Notes: generated by a model from the sequence alone, not told the origin. Numbered from the stretch's first letter, positions 25,926 through 39,477 are shown. The stretch is 64,000 bases of DNA from Methylorubrum sp. B1-46 (GCF_021117295.1 NZ_CP088247.1:2185001-2249000); one strand, 5' to 3'. A program made the numbers and translations.

Positions 25926-27458
25926 TCAGGCCGCCTTCCAGCGCCGGGCGGTGTGGTTGCCGAAGGCGCGAGCGTAGAGGTTGCAGTAGTTCAGCGCCGC
26001 CCCGTCCCAGCCGAAGGACCGGGACATGGCGCTGCGGCGCATGGTGTTGAGGCGCTTCTTCTGGCCGAAGGTCTCGAAGGCGCGGCGGATCGCCGAGGTC
26101 AGTCCTCGCGGCGAGGCCTCGCCGAAGGTGAAGCCGGTCACCCCATCCTCGACCGTATCGTTGAGCCCGCCCGTGCGGCGCACGATCGGCAGGGAGCCGA
26201 AGCGCTGCGCATACATTTGCGCCAGGCCGCAGGGCTCGAAGCGCGAGGGCATCAGCAGAAAGTCGCTGCCGGCGAAGATGCGGCGCGCTTCCGTTTCACG
26301 AAAACCGACATGGACGCCGACATTCTCAGGGTAGCGCCCGGCGAGATCGCGCAGGGCCTCCTCGAACCGACCCTCGCCCTGGCCGATCACCACGAGCTGT
26401 CCGCCCTCGGCGACGATCGATTCGGCGGCACTGATGCTGAGATCGATGCCCTTCTGGTGCACGAGGCGCGAGACGATGGCGAAAAGCGGCCCGCGGGAGA
26501 CCGCCATGCCGAACTGTTTGCGCACCTCGTCGGCATTGGCGCGCTTGCCCTTCCAATCGTCGGGTTCGAAGCGGGTGGCGAGATGCGGGTCGGTGCGCGG
26601 GTCCCATCTCTCGTCGATGCCGTTGAGGATGCCGGTCAGGCGCCCCTGCGCGGCGCGGGTGCGCAACAAACCGTCGAGGCCGCAGCCGCCCTCGGGCGTC
26701 GTGATCTCGCGGGCATAGGTCTCGCTCACCGTGGTGACGTGCGAGGCGTGGAAGATGCCGGCCTTGAGGAAGGAGAGCTGGCCGTAGAACTCCACGCCGT
26801 CCATCTGGAAGGCATAATCCGGCGCGCCGATCCGCCCGAGATTGTCGCGGGGGAACAGGCCCTGATAGGCAAGGTTGTGGATCGTCAGCACGCTCGGCCG
26901 GCGGATGCCGAGCCAGGACATGTAGGCCGGGGCCAGGGCCGTCTGCCAATCGTTGAGGTGAAGCAGGTCGGCCGACCAGAGCGGGTCGATCCCGGCGGCG
27001 AGCTCCGCCGCCGCGCGGCTCAGGCGGGCAAACCGCAAGTCGTTGTCGCCGAAATCACCGGCCGCATCGCCGTAGGGCGTGCCGTCGCGCTCGTAGAGGT
27101 CGGGCGCGACGAGGACGTAGACGCCGAGCCCGTCCGGCGTGGCGCCGTAGGCGAGTTCGCAGCCCGGTACGCCGGCGAAGGCGCCGAACCGGCCCACCAT
27201 CGTCAGGTTCTCAAGGCCGGCGAGCACCCGAGCGTAGCCGGGGATGAGGACGCGGACGTCGTAGTGGCGGCGCAGGGCCCGGGGTAGGGCGCCCGCGACT
27301 TCGCCAAGTCCGCCGGTCTTCACGAAATCCGCCATCTCGGGCGTGGCGTAGAGGATGCGGGGAAGGAGCGCGTTGCCGAGCCTGTGGTCGGGTTCGAAGG
27401 CGGAGATCGGTGACGGCGGCTCGGCGACCGGGCGCGCACCGAGATCCACGTAAGCCAT
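25926..27458 (-). CDS. glgA: Glycogen synthase (GT5)
   Basis: A 510-residue ADP-glucose glycosyltransferase. The KTGGL loop (FVKTGGLGEVAGALPRAL, about 47-64) that binds ADP-glucose, the HLNDWQTAL segment, VSRLVHQKGIDL and the PSRFEPCGL...TGGLNDTV acceptor region are all present. It elongates alpha-1,4-glucan chains. The in-frame stretch before the ATG at 27458 is not conserved; GGGGGCGA lies ahead of it. It is downstream of a GH13 gene on the same strand and divergent from glgP; glgB and glgC are not in the window. Confidence 0.95.
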   Translation of the reverse strand: MAYVDLGARPVAEPPSPISAFEPDHRLGNALLPRILYATPEMADFVKTGGLGEVAGALPRALRRHYDVRVLIPGYARVLAGLENLTMVGRFGAFAGVPGCELAYGATPDGLGVYVLVAPDLYERDGTPYGDAAGDFGDNDLRFARLSRAAAELAAGIDPLWSADLLHLNDWQTALAPAYMSWLGIRRPSVLTIHNLAYQGLFPRDNLGRIGAPDYAFQMDGVEFYGQLSFLKAGIFHASHVTTVSETYAREITTPEGGCGLDGLLRTRAAQGRLTGILNGIDERWDPRTDPHLATRFEPDDWKGKRANADEVRKQFGMAVSRGPLFAIVSRLVHQKGIDLSISAAESIVAEGGQLVVIGQGEGRFEEALRDLAGRYPENVGVHVGFRETEARRIFAGSDFLLMPSRFEPCGLAQMYAQRFGSLPIVRRTGGLNDTVEDGVTGFTFGEASPRGLTSAIRRAFETFGQKKRLNTMRRSAMSRSFGWDGAALNYCNLYARAFGNHTARRWKAA

Positions 27459-27748
27459 CGCTTCGCCCCCGCCCCACCTGCGCCGCTGTTGGTATGCGGG
27501 ACCCGCCGCTGCTGCGCACGGCATTGAAATGCTCCGGAAGGCAATCCGTTCCGTTGCATTGCACAATTCAGACCACGTTCAGACCAATATTTTTGATCCG
27601 GCGCCTGCGTTTCCATCATGGGTTGTCTGCGTTGCGGACATATGTCGCCTGTTCTGCGCAATCTTCCCGGCTGCGGCCGGGCCGAATGCGCGGGGTGCAG
27701 CGCAGCGTCCCGCAAGGCGGATGCCGGCCCCCGAAAGGAGGCGATGCC

Positions 27749-29407
<1,659 letters not shown>

Positions 29408-29732
29408 GACGCTGCCGGCACCGCGCGCATCCGGCCAGAGGAGGGCGTAGGGCCGTTCAGCAAGCCTTCAAGCGGTGGAGGCCATTTCTCGCCTGGGCCT
29501 TGGGGTGACGCGGAAGCGTTGTGTCTAACGTGACACAGACGTGCGGGCACACAGCTTGCGAACGGCCTGTTTGCACGCATGTGTCTCGACAAGTTGGGTC
29601 ACCGGCAACACCATGGTCCCGCAGGGCGACAGGCCACGTCGCGGATCATCGTGCCACCGCAAGAAGAGGGCAGGATCTGCGTTGAACCGAAATGCTTCAG
29701 CTGCTTCGGCTGCAACGAAGGGGGAATTTCAG
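29408..29732. other. Divergent promoter region, GH13 gene and glgP
   Basis: About 325 bases. A small inverted repeat GTGTC-TAACGT-GACAC lies at 29521-29536 and could be an operator shared by both directions. An open frame continues in phase upstream of glgP but is not conserved in character. Confidence 0.4.
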
Positions 29733-32267
<2,535 letters not shown>

Positions 32268-32296
32268 GGGGCTGAACAGCCCCTTGAGTCGATCAA

Positions 32297-32328
32297 GGGG
32301 AGGACGGGTGATCCGCCCTCCCCCTCTT
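32297..32328 (+). terminator. Terminator of glgP
   Basis: GGGGAGGACGG pairs with CCGCCCTCCCC (one A-C mismatch), loop GTGAT, followed by CTCTTCATC. About 30 nt past the stop codon and preceded by two smaller hairpins. Confidence 0.55.
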
Positions 32329-32365
32329 CATCGAATCGGAACGGCTGAGGCCTGCCCTCGATGAA

Positions 32366-32415
32366 CCGTCATATGGCTTGCCGTTGATCGCTTCGGCTTC
32401 GCCGCGCGATGACGG
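32366..32415. repeat. Shortened REP-like element
   Basis: CCGTCAT at one end and ATGACGG at the other with GATCGCTTCGGCTTCGCCGC between: one arm of the element at 5531-5622 plus the other end. Confidence 0.5.
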
Positions 32416-32475
32416 CGTGAGATCAGTCCCGAGCGATCAACGGCAACGATCAGATCGTGCTGGTCCAACCCGCGT

Positions 32476-32580
32476 CCTCATCCTGAGGCGCCCGCGTCAG
32501 CGGGCCTCGGATGATCCTCCAGATTCCATGCGGCTTCTGGGAGATCCTTCGAGGCCGCTTCGCGGCGTCTCAGGATGAGG
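32476..32580. repeat. Palindromic repeat, second family
   Basis: CCTCATCCTGAGGCGCC at the left and GGCGTCTCAGGATGAGG at the right are near-exact reverse complements, with GC-rich inner arms (CCCGCGTCAGCGGG; GGCCGCTTCGCGGC). Palindromes built on CCTCATCCTGAG are widespread between genes in Rhizobiales. Confidence 0.65.
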
Positions 32581-32610
32581 TGGGTGGGAAAGCGATCGTA
32601 GAGAGTGCCC

Positions 32611-33552
32611 TCAGGCCCCCGGCTCAAGCGGGATCGGGTAGTACCGGGCGCCCGCCGCCGCCGCCAGAACCTCGACCGCGCCCAGCGTCGAAGGGCAGCC
32701 GGAGGCGTGCACCACGTCGGTTGCTCGCAGGCTCGGGATGTGGGCGGTGAGCGGGCCGGGGCGCACGTCGGGGGCGCGCTGGCGGTGGCGGTCGGCAGCG
32801 ATTGTGATGCGGGTCACGCCGGTGGCGCGCAGCCATTCGAGAGACGGGCGCATGTAGAGGTCGAGGGGATCGCGGGCGCCGACGATGAGGCAGATCTCGC
32901 GGGCGGGCTCGACGTAGCGCGCGGCGCGGGCGATGGCCCAGATGCCGGCAAATCCGGTCTCCGCCGCCACCAGCACGAGGCGCCCGCCGCCGGGCCGGTA
33001 GGTGCCGTTGCCGACGGGGCCCTTCACCTTGACCGTGCGGCCGGGCTCGACCGCGCAGCCGAACAGGGCGGTGAGATCCTCGGCGCACTCGCCGCGCAGG
33101 TGGAAGACGAGTTCGTTCAGCTCCGCCCCGCCCTCGACGCCGAGCGTCGGGCTGAGGGTGACCGGGCGGCCGCCCTCGAGCGTCACAACGACCTGATCGC
33201 CCGGCTCGAAGGAAAGCCGCCGCTCCAGGGTCGCGACCACCTGCACGACCCGCGGCGCCAGCGCCGTGATCGTGTCGATGCTGCCGGTGCGCCGCACGAG
33301 CGTCCGGGCGGGCGTTTTGACGGGGCGGATCGCCGCGTCCGGATCGGGCACGGACAGGGTCACCGCCTCCGCGCGCCGGGCGCGGACCGGCAACCGCCGC
33401 GAGGCGGGGCCGGCGCCCTGGCCGAGCAGGCCGGTCATCGGAGCGATCACGCCGTCGGCGAGCGCGGTTTCCAGGGAGGTGTCACCGGGGGAGACCCGTA
33501 GGGCTTGGCCGTTCACGACAAGCGAGCAACGGGCGCTCGAGGGAGCACGCAT
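32611..33552 (-). CDS. Ferredoxin-reductase-like FAD/NAD(P)-binding protein lacking 2Fe-2S cysteines
   Basis: A 313-residue protein. Residues about 10-45 (SLVVNGQALRVSPGDTSLETALADG) read as the start of a plant-type ferredoxin domain, but none of the four cluster Cys is present. Residues about 90-180 resemble the FAD-binding barrel, with the usual RxYS flavin motif replaced by RPVTLSP. Residues about 185-313 resemble the NAD(P)-binding lobe (GGRLVLVAAETGFAGIWAI; VVHASGCPSTLGAV in place of the CGP motif). It may be an electron-transfer relic or a protein with a different partner. It follows the small coiled-coil gene by 44 nt on the same strand. Confidence 0.65.
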   Translation of the reverse strand: MRAPSSARCSLVVNGQALRVSPGDTSLETALADGVIAPMTGLLGQGAGPASRRLPVRARRAEAVTLSVPDPDAAIRPVKTPARTLVRRTGSIDTITALAPRVVQVVATLERRLSFEPGDQVVVTLEGGRPVTLSPTLGVEGGAELNELVFHLRGECAEDLTALFGCAVEPGRTVKVKGPVGNGTYRPGGGRLVLVAAETGFAGIWAIARAARYVEPAREICLIVGARDPLDLYMRPSLEWLRATGVTRITIAADRHRQRAPDVRPGPLTAHIPSLRATDVVHASGCPSTLGAVEVLAAAAGARYYPIPLEPGA

Positions 33553-33596
33553 GGCGGCAACCCGCTCCGATCGAAATGAGAGGTGTCTTGGAGGGA

Positions 33597-34019
33597 TCAG
33601 AGCGGGTCGTGGATCAGCCGCTCGACCAGGGCGGCCCAGCGTGCGCGTACGGCGCGGGCCTCCTCGCTCAGCGTTTCCGCTTCCACGAGGCCGAGGCTGC
33701 TGCGAAGCGCCTCGCTTTCCCGGCGCTCGGCGGCGAGCGCGGCCTTCATCATCGCCACTTCGAGGCGCAGGCGCGTGAGATCCGCGTCAGCGGCATCCGC
33801 CTCGGGCTCGGAGGGAGCAGGAACGTCGACGGCCGTGTCGGCCGTGACCGGCGCCACGGCGTCCGCCGGGATCTCTTCCGCCACGTCCGCCGGAGCTTCC
33901 GCCGGAACGAGCCGCGGCTGCGCCGCGACGGCGAGATGGGCATGGATCGGGCGTGTCATGAGGCGCCGCATCGCGCTGCCGGAGAGGGCCGGGCTCCTGC
34001 GTCTCGTGGCCTCGATCAT
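33597..34019 (-). CDS. Hypothetical protein with C-terminal coiled coil
   Basis: A 140-residue protein with no family I recognise. Residues about 35-78 are Ala/Pro/Glu/Asp-rich and probably disordered; residues about 80-125 (LTRLRLEVAMMKAALAAERRESEALRSSL) show heptad spacing of a coiled coil. The ATG has GAGGATG ahead, and coding bias matches neighbours. It lies upstream of the reductase-like gene in the same orientation and may be co-transcribed. Confidence 0.65.
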   Translation of the reverse strand: MIEATRRRSPALSGSAMRRLMTRPIHAHLAVAAQPRLVPAEAPADVAEEIPADAVAPVTADTAVDVPAPSEPEADAADADLTRLRLEVAMMKAALAAERRESEALRSSLGLVEAETLSEEARAVRARWAALVERLIHDPL

Positions 34020-34149
34020 CGTCCATCCTCAGTCCGGCGGGACCACCGAAGCGGCGTCCCGGATCGTTCGGATGGACCTTCCTTCAACATGGTTAAGGGA
34101 GGTTTAAACCGAAGCTTGAGTGACCTGCCTCATCGTGAGATCGGCGCGG

Positions 34150-37095
34150 TCACGCGGCTTCGGGCGCGGCTCCGACGAGCTGGCGCGCCTGGAGAACGGT
34201 CATCGGTTCGCCGAAGGCCGCGCCTTGGGCGTAATCGCAGCCGAGCTCCTGTAGCCCCTGCGCATCCTCTTCCGATTCGGCCCCCTCGGCGATCGTGGCG
34301 AGGCCCAGCTCCTGCCCCATCCGCAGGACCGAGCGCAGCATGGCACTGCGTCCCTGGCCCATCTGGCGCACGAAGCTCTGGTCGATCTTGATCGTGTCGA
34401 AGGGAAAGCGCTGGAGGTAGGAGAGTGCCGAGTATCCGGTGCCGAAATCGTCGAGGACGAGGCCGGCGCCGAGGTCGTGGATGCGGGTGAGCATCTGGGC
34501 GGCGTATTCCGGGTTCTCCATCACCAGCCCCTCGGCCATCTCCAGCTTGAGCGAGCCGGGCAGCACGCCGGTGCGGGCGATCACCGTCTTCACGTCGTGC
34601 AGGAGGTCGTGGCGCAGGAGCTGGCGCGAGGAGACGTTGACCGAGGCGAAGATCGGCGGCTCGACATCGAGCGAGCGCTGCCAGGCGGCGAGTTCCAAAG
34701 CCGTCCGCTCGATGGCGAAATTGCCGAGCGGGACGATGACACCGGTCTCTTCCGCCACCGGCAGGAAGGTCGAGGGCGGGATGCGGCCGAGCTTCGGGTG
34801 ATCCCAGCGCAGCAGCGTCTCGAACCCGGCCACCGTGCGGTCTTCGAGCCGGACGATCGGCTGAAACAGCACCTTGATCTCGTTGCGCTCCAGCGCCTTG
34901 CGCAGATCGGCCTCCAGCATCAGCCGGTCGGAGCGCTCCAGCCGCATGTTGGCGCGGAACACCTCGATCCGGTCGCCGCCGCCGCGCTTGGCCTGGATCA
35001 TCGCCATCTCGGCGTTCTTGAACACCTCTTCACGCCGTGTCGGCCCGCTGCCCTGGCCGCTCGCACCCTGCGCGCTTCCTTGGCCGGCCTCGTGCAGGGC
35101 GATGCCGATGGAGACGGTGAGGAACACCTCGCGATCGGCGTAGGTGACCGGGGTGGCGATGGCGCGCCGGATCATTTCGGCGAATGAGAGGATGCGGTCG
35201 GGCTCGCGCTCGGAGAGCAGGATCACCGCGAACGCGTCGCCCGCCACCCGCGCCAGGGTGTCTTGTGGGCGCAGCAGCCGCCCGAGCCGGCGCGACAGGG
35301 TGAGCAGGATCGAGTCGCCCGCCGAGAGGCCGATGGCGTCGTTGATCGCTTTGAACCGATCGATGTCGAGGGCGATCACCGCAGGCTTCAGGCGCGGGTC
35401 CTGGCTCGCCAGCGCCAACGCCGCCTCCAGCCGGTCGTGGAACAGTTCGCGGTTGGGCAGGCCGGTGAGACTGTCATACACGGCGTCGTGCAGCAGCCGC
35501 TCCTCGGCGGTCTTCGCTTCGGTCACGTCGCTGATGGTGCCGACGATGCGGATCACTTCGCCGTCGGTGCCGATCACCGGGCGCGCCTTCAATCGATACC
35601 ACGCGTAGGGGCCGTCCGCCGAGCGCAGGCGGAAATCGTGGATGATGCGCCCGCGCCGCTCCTCGATCACCGTGTCGAGGGCGGCCGAGTAGCGCTCCAC
35701 GTCGAAGGGATGGAGCAGGCCGAGCCAGTTCGCCGCCGGCCCTTCGAGGGTCCCGCGCTTGAGCCCGAGTTGCGCCTCGATCTCGGGGCCGGCGAAGACG
35801 CGGTCGCCCGGCACGTCCCAGTCGAACACGATGTCGCCCGCCCCCGTCAGCGCCAGCGCCCGGCGCTCGGTGTCGGAGACGAGGCTGTGGCTCAGGCCCC
35901 CGCCGGCGAAGGCGTGCTGCATCACCGTGAAGCCGATCAGCATGACGATGAGCACGAGGCCGCCGATGAGCGCCGGCTGCACGAGGTCGGAGCCGATATG
36001 CCCGGTGATGGCGAAGCCCGCCGCCACCACCCAGACCAGCAGCAGTAGCCAAGTCGGCACCAGCAGGATGGCGCGGTCGTAGCCGTTATGGACGGCGAGA
36101 TAGAGGATCAGGAGGAGCCCGACGCCCGCCACCGCCGCGATCGAGATGCGCGCCACGCCCGCCGCCACCGGCGGATCGAACACGGCGAGCGCCACGAGGC
36201 CGGCGAGGAAGGTGAGCCAGAAGAAGGCGACGTGGCTGTAGCGCACGTGCCAGCGCGACAGGTTGAGATAGGCGAACAGGAACACCAGCAGGGTCGCGCC
36301 GAGCACCGCCTCGGCGGAGGCCCGGTAGATCCGCTCGGCGGCTTCGGTGACGGGAAACACCCGCTGCAGGAAGCCGAAATCGATGCAGGCATAGGCCAGC
36401 ACCGCCCAGGAGAGCGCGGCGGCGGCGGGGAAGATGATCGCGCCCTTCACCACGAAGATGATGGTGAGGAACAGCGCCAAGAGCCCGGCGATGCCGATGA
36501 TGATGCCCTTGTAGAGGGTGAGCCCTGAGGTCTTCTTGCGGTAGGCGTCCTGATCCCAGAGGTAGACCTGCGGGATGTTCGGGCCTTTGAGCTCGGCGAC
36601 GTAGGTCACCGTGGTGCCCGGATCGATGGTGATCAGGAACTGGTCGGCGTCGAGGCTCTCGTCGCGCTCGGGCCGGATGCCCTCGCTCGCGGTGATCGCG
36701 GCGATGCGCGAGCCGCCGAGATCGGGCCAGATCACGCCGGAGCCGACGAGGCGGAAGTGGGGGGCGACCAGCAGGCGGTCGATCTGTTCGTCGGTGTCGT
36801 TGGTGAGTGCGAACACCATCCAGTCGGGACGCGCGCCGGTCTCGCGCGCCTTGACCGCGATACGCCGTACGATGCCGTCCTTGCCCGGCGCGGTGGAGAT
36901 CTGGATCAGGTCGCCGTCGGAGCGGTAGCGCTCGATCGTCGGCGTGAGGTCGATGGCGGGCGCGTCGAGGGTGACGCGCACGGCCTCGACCGCGTAGGCG
37001 GGGGTGGTGGTCCCGAGGAGGCCGGCGAGGGAGCCCGCCACGGCCGTCAGGATCGCGAGGGCCAGGGCAAGGGCCAGGGAAAGCGTGCGCAACGG
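34150..37095 (-). CDS. Membrane EAL phosphodiesterase with 7TM, PAS and degenerate GGDEF
   Basis: About 981 residues: signal peptide (about 1-35), periplasmic 7TMR-DISM-like sensor (about 36-180), seven or eight transmembrane helices (about 190-410), PAS (about 430-550), GGDEF (about 560-720), EAL (about 735-975). The GGDEF loop reads AGDAF, so cyclase activity is doubtful. The EAL domain has ETL in place of EAL but keeps the catalytic Glu, NVSSRQL, LDDFGTGYS, IKIDQSF and AEGAES, so c-di-GMP hydrolysis looks possible. The start is uncertain: the frame is open to 37578 through repeat-rich DNA; a TTG at 37095 directly precedes the signal peptide. Confidence 0.85.
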   Translation of the reverse strand, partial: PLRTLSLALALALAILTAVAGSLAGLLGTTTPAYAVEAVRVTLDAPAIDLTPTIERYRSDGDLIQISTAPGKDGIVRRIAVKARETGARPDWMVFALTNDTDEQIDRLLVAPHFRLVGSGVIWPDLGGSRIAAITASEGIRPERDESLDADQFLITIDPGTTVTYVAELKGPNIPQVYLWDQDAYRKKTSGLTLYKGIIIGIAGLLALFLTIIFVVKGAIIFPAAAALSWAVLAYACIDFGFLQRVFPVTEAAERIYRASAEAVLGATLLVFLFAYLNLSRWHVRYSHVAFFWLTFLAGLVALAVFDPPVAAGVARISIAAVAGVGLLLILYLAVHNGYDRAILLVPTWLLLLVWVVAAGFAITGHIGSDLVQPALIGGLVLIVMLIGFTVMQHAFAGGGLSHSLVSDTERRALALTGAGDIVFDWDVPGDRVFAGPEIEAQLGLKRGTLEGPAANWLGLLHPFDVERYSAALDTVIEERRGRIIHDFRLRSADGPYAWYRLKARPVIGTDGEVIRIVGTISDVTEAKTAEERLLHDAVYDSLTGLPNRELFHDRLEAALALASQDPRLKPAVIALDIDRFKAINDAIGLSAGDSILLTLSRRLGRLLRPQDTLARVAGDAFAVILLSEREPDRILSFAEMIRRAIATPVTYADREVFLTVSIGIALHEAGQGSAQGASGQGSGPTRREEVFKNAEMAMIQAKRGGGDRIEVFRANMRLERSDRLMLEADLRKALERNEIKVLFQPIVRLEDRTVAGFETLLRWDHPKLGRIPPSTFLPVAEETGVIVPLGNFAIERTALELAAWQRSLDVEPPIFASVNVSSRQLLRHDLLHDVKTVIARTGVLPGSLKLEMAEGLVMENPEYAAQMLTRIHDLGAGLVLDDFGTGYSALSYLQRFPFDTIKIDQSFVRQMGQGRSAMLRSVLRMGQELGLATIAEGAESEEDAQGLQELGCDYAQGAAFGEPMTVLQARQLVGAAPEAA

Positions 37096-37519
37096 GCGAT
37101 TCTTGACAGCCGGCTTGAGCGGTGGGGGCGTGCGGCCAAGTCGTATCGGCGGCTCCCCGCCCCCGCAAGGCGAGCCGACCGGGGACGCGCGGCCCGCCCA
37201 CCGCTCTTTCGGCGGACCACGCGACGCGGATCGCGTGGCTTTGCGGCCAAAACAAGTTGGGACCGGTCGCCGCGGTCTCGCTTGGCCGGGGGCGGGCGGG
37301 TAGAGCGGACGACATGCGAATGTTTGAAGGATGCCGCGCAGCAGCCCTCCCCCCTCTGCGGGTGAGGGTGGCCCCCGCAGAGGGACGGGAGAGGGGAGCG
37401 CCGCTTCCGCTGGAACGACCCTGGGCGCGCGTGGCAGTGTCGCGCTGCCCCTCTCCCGCCTGCTCCGCAGGCACCCTCCCCCGCAGAGGGGGGAGGGGCC
37501 TCTCGCAGCGGGAATCCTG
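37096..37519. other. Divergent intergenic region with GC-rich palindromes
   Basis: About 425 bases between the EAL gene and the sugar-phosphate transferase gene. Open in several frames because of composition, but without domain content. Holds the repeat at 37348-37505 and a small 8-bp inverted repeat (CCACGCGA...TCGCGTGG) near 37218-37240. Confidence 0.45.
37348..37505. repeat. GC-rich inverted-repeat block
   Basis: CCCCTCTGCGGG...CCCGCAGAGG (about 37356-37385) and a second related unit CTCTCCCGCCTGCTCCGCAGG...CCCGCAGAGGGGGGAGGGG (about 37455-37500). Both use the CCTCTCCC/CCGCAGAGGG vocabulary of a third dispersed palindrome type and can pair with each other. Confidence 0.5.
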
Positions 37520-38539
37520 ATGGCCCTCGCCCCCCTGTTGATCGTGCCACTGGCGGCACTCCTCTCCGCCGGCCTCATCCTGCTGCTGAAGCCGCTGCTG
37601 CAGCGCTACGCATTGGCGCGACCGAGTGCCCGCTCCAGCCACCGGGTGCCGACGCCCCAGGGCGGCGGGATCGCGATCATCGCCGCGGCGCTGCTCACGG
37701 CGGCAGTCCTGGCCGCGCCGACCGGGATCGCGATCGAGGGCGTCGAGCTGCCGGTGCTGGCTCTCTCCGTGATCGTGCTCGCCGTCATCGGCGCCGTCGA
37801 CGACATCCGGCCGCTGCCGGCCTCGCTCCGTCTCGTGATCCAGGCCGGCGCGGTCGCCGCCGTCGTGCTCACCGCCGAGGGCCGCCTGCTCCCGGACGTG
37901 CCGCTGGGGCTGGAGCGCGCCTTCGCGATCCTCGCCGGCCTCTGGTTCGTCAACCTCGTCAATTTCATGGACGGGCTCGACTGGATGACGCTGGCCGAGT
38001 TCGTGCCGCCGTTAGTCTTCCTGTTCGCCCTCGGTCTCGCCGGCCGCTATGCCCCCGAGCCGACGCTGGTCGCCGGAGCCCTGCTCGGCGGCCTTCTCGG
38101 CTTCGCGCCGTTCAACCGGCCGGTGGCGCGGCTGTTCATGGGCGATGTCGGTTCGCTGCCGGTCGGGCTGATCGTGGCATGGCTGCTGTTCCGGCTCGCG
38201 GGGCAGGGGGGATTGGAAGGAGGCTTGGCCGCCGCGCTGATCCTGCCGCTCTATCCGCTGGCTGATGCGACGCTCACCCTGCTGTGGCGCCTGCGGCGGG
38301 GCGATCCGGTCTGGCAGGCCCACCGCAGCCACTATTATCAGGTCGCTACCGTCAACGGCTTCTCCGTTCCGAGCGTGGTCGGCTCGGTCTTCGCCGTGCA
38401 GGCGGCGCTGGCGGTGCTCGCGGGTGCGACCTTGCTTTGGCCGTCTCGGGCCGTCACGCTCGCCTGCCTCGTCCTCGCGGCGGGGCTCGTCGGGTGGCTG
38501 CTGCGCCGGTTCGCGACGCCGCGGGCCTCCAGCGCGTGA
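37520..38539 (+). CDS. WecA/MraY-family polyprenyl-phosphate HexNAc-1-phosphate transferase
   Basis: A 339-residue inner-membrane enzyme with about ten helices. The cytoplasmic motifs of the family are present: HRVPTPQGGGIAI (about 41-53), the paired Asp in GAVDDIRPLP (about 92-101), NLVNFMDGLDWM (about 140-151) and FMGDVGSLPVG (about 207-217), plus the HRSHYYQ motif near 275. It would load a HexNAc-phosphate onto undecaprenyl phosphate, starting an O-antigen or related glycan. With the next two genes it recalls wbpL-wbpV-wbpM of Pseudomonas and wreU-wreQ-wreV of Rhizobium etli. The ATG has GGGAA ahead. Confidence 0.9.
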   Translation: MALAPLLIVPLAALLSAGLILLLKPLLQRYALARPSARSSHRVPTPQGGGIAIIAAALLTAAVLAAPTGIAIEGVELPVLALSVIVLAVIGAVDDIRPLPASLRLVIQAGAVAAVVLTAEGRLLPDVPLGLERAFAILAGLWFVNLVNFMDGLDWMTLAEFVPPLVFLFALGLAGRYAPEPTLVAGALLGGLLGFAPFNRPVARLFMGDVGSLPVGLIVAWLLFRLAGQGGLEGGLAAALILPLYPLADATLTLLWRLRRGDPVWQAHRSHYYQVATVNGFSVPSVVGSVFAVQAALAVLAGATLLWPSRAVTLACLVLAAGLVGWLLRRFATPRASSA

Positions 38540-38550
38540 GGGGATGACGG

Positions 38551-39474
38551 GTGAGCGGAAAGCTGATCGCGCTGACGGGAGCCACCGGCTTCATCGGACG
38601 CCACCTGCTGCGGGCGCTCTCGGAGCGAGGCTACCGGGTGCGGGTACTGCTGCGCCGGCCGGTCGCGGTGCCGGAGGGCGCGAGCGGCGCCGTGGTCGGC
38701 GATCTGGCGCGGCCGATGAACATGGCCGCCGCGCTCAGCGGGGTCGATGCGGTGGTGCATTCGGCCGGGCTCGCCCACGCCATGTCCGGCGCACCCGAGG
38801 ACGACTTTCGCAACTCGAACACCGAGGCGACGCACAAGCTCGCCGAGGCGGCACAACGAGCGCGGGTTACCCGCTTCGTCTTCCTGTCCTCGATCCGGGC
38901 GCAGGTGGGATCGAGCGCCCCGGCGCCCCTGTCCGAGGCGGATGCACCGGCGCCGACCGATCCTTACGGCCGCTCGAAGCTCGCCGCCGAACAGGCGCTG
39001 GCCGAGACCGGTCTCGACTGGGTCGCCCTGCGCCCGGTCCTCGTCTACGGCGCCGGCGTGAAGGGCAACATGGCGGCGCTGCTCAAGCTCGCGCGCACGC
39101 CCTACCCGCTGCCGCTGGCGAGCCTGACCGGGCGCCGCTCGCTGGTCTCGGTCGAGAGTCTGGCGGGCGCAGTCGCTACCGTGCTGGAGGCGCCCGGCCC
39201 GCTCCGGCGCCCGCTGGTCGTGGCCGATCCCGACCCGCTGACCCTGCCCGAAATGCTCGCAGCCCTCCGCGCCGGCCTCGGCCGCAGGCCCGGTCTGCTG
39301 CCCTGCCCGGTGTCGCTGATCGGGTTGGCCTGCCGCGCCACGGGCCGCGAGGACGCCTTCGACCGGCTGTCCGGCTCGCTCGTCGCCCGTGCCGAGGGCC
39401 TGGAAGCCCTGGGCTGGCGGCCGGCGCTAGCGTCGCGGGACGGGCTCGCGGCGCTGGCGCGAGCAGAGGGGTAA
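38551..39474 (+). CDS. NAD-dependent epimerase/dehydratase, WbpV/WreQ-like 4-keto reductase
   Basis: A 307-residue extended SDR. The GATGFIG dinucleotide motif (about 9-15) and the YGRSK catalytic pair (about 139-143) are intact, with SSIRAQVG as the Ser strand. The size, the SDR type and the neighbours suggest a reductase acting on UDP-4-keto-6-deoxy-HexNAc, giving QuiNAc or FucNAc; this is inference from context. GTG start 11 nt after the previous stop, so it is in one operon with the transferase. It converges on the dehydratase gene with three bases between stops. Confidence 0.85.
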   Translation: MSGKLIALTGATGFIGRHLLRALSERGYRVRVLLRRPVAVPEGASGAVVGDLARPMNMAAALSGVDAVVHSAGLAHAMSGAPEDDFRNSNTEATHKLAEAAQRARVTRFVFLSSIRAQVGSSAPAPLSEADAPAPTDPYGRSKLAAEQALAETGLDWVALRPVLVYGAGVKGNMAALLKLARTPYPLPLASLTGRRSLVSVESLAGAVATVLEAPGPLRRPLVVADPDPLTLPEMLAALRAGLGRRPGLLPCPVSLIGLACRATGREDAFDRLSGSLVARAEGLEALGWRPALASRDGLAALARAEG

Positions 39475-39477
39475 GCT

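Larger units (their letters stand above)
32268..32610. other. Intergenic region with terminators and two repeat types
   Basis: About 340 bases downstream of glgP. Begins with overlapping hairpins (32267-32284 and 32280-32300, mutually exclusive) and the terminator at 32297-32328, followed by the shortened REP-like element (32366-32415) and a second palindromic repeat family (32476-32580). No gene. Confidence 0.65.
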
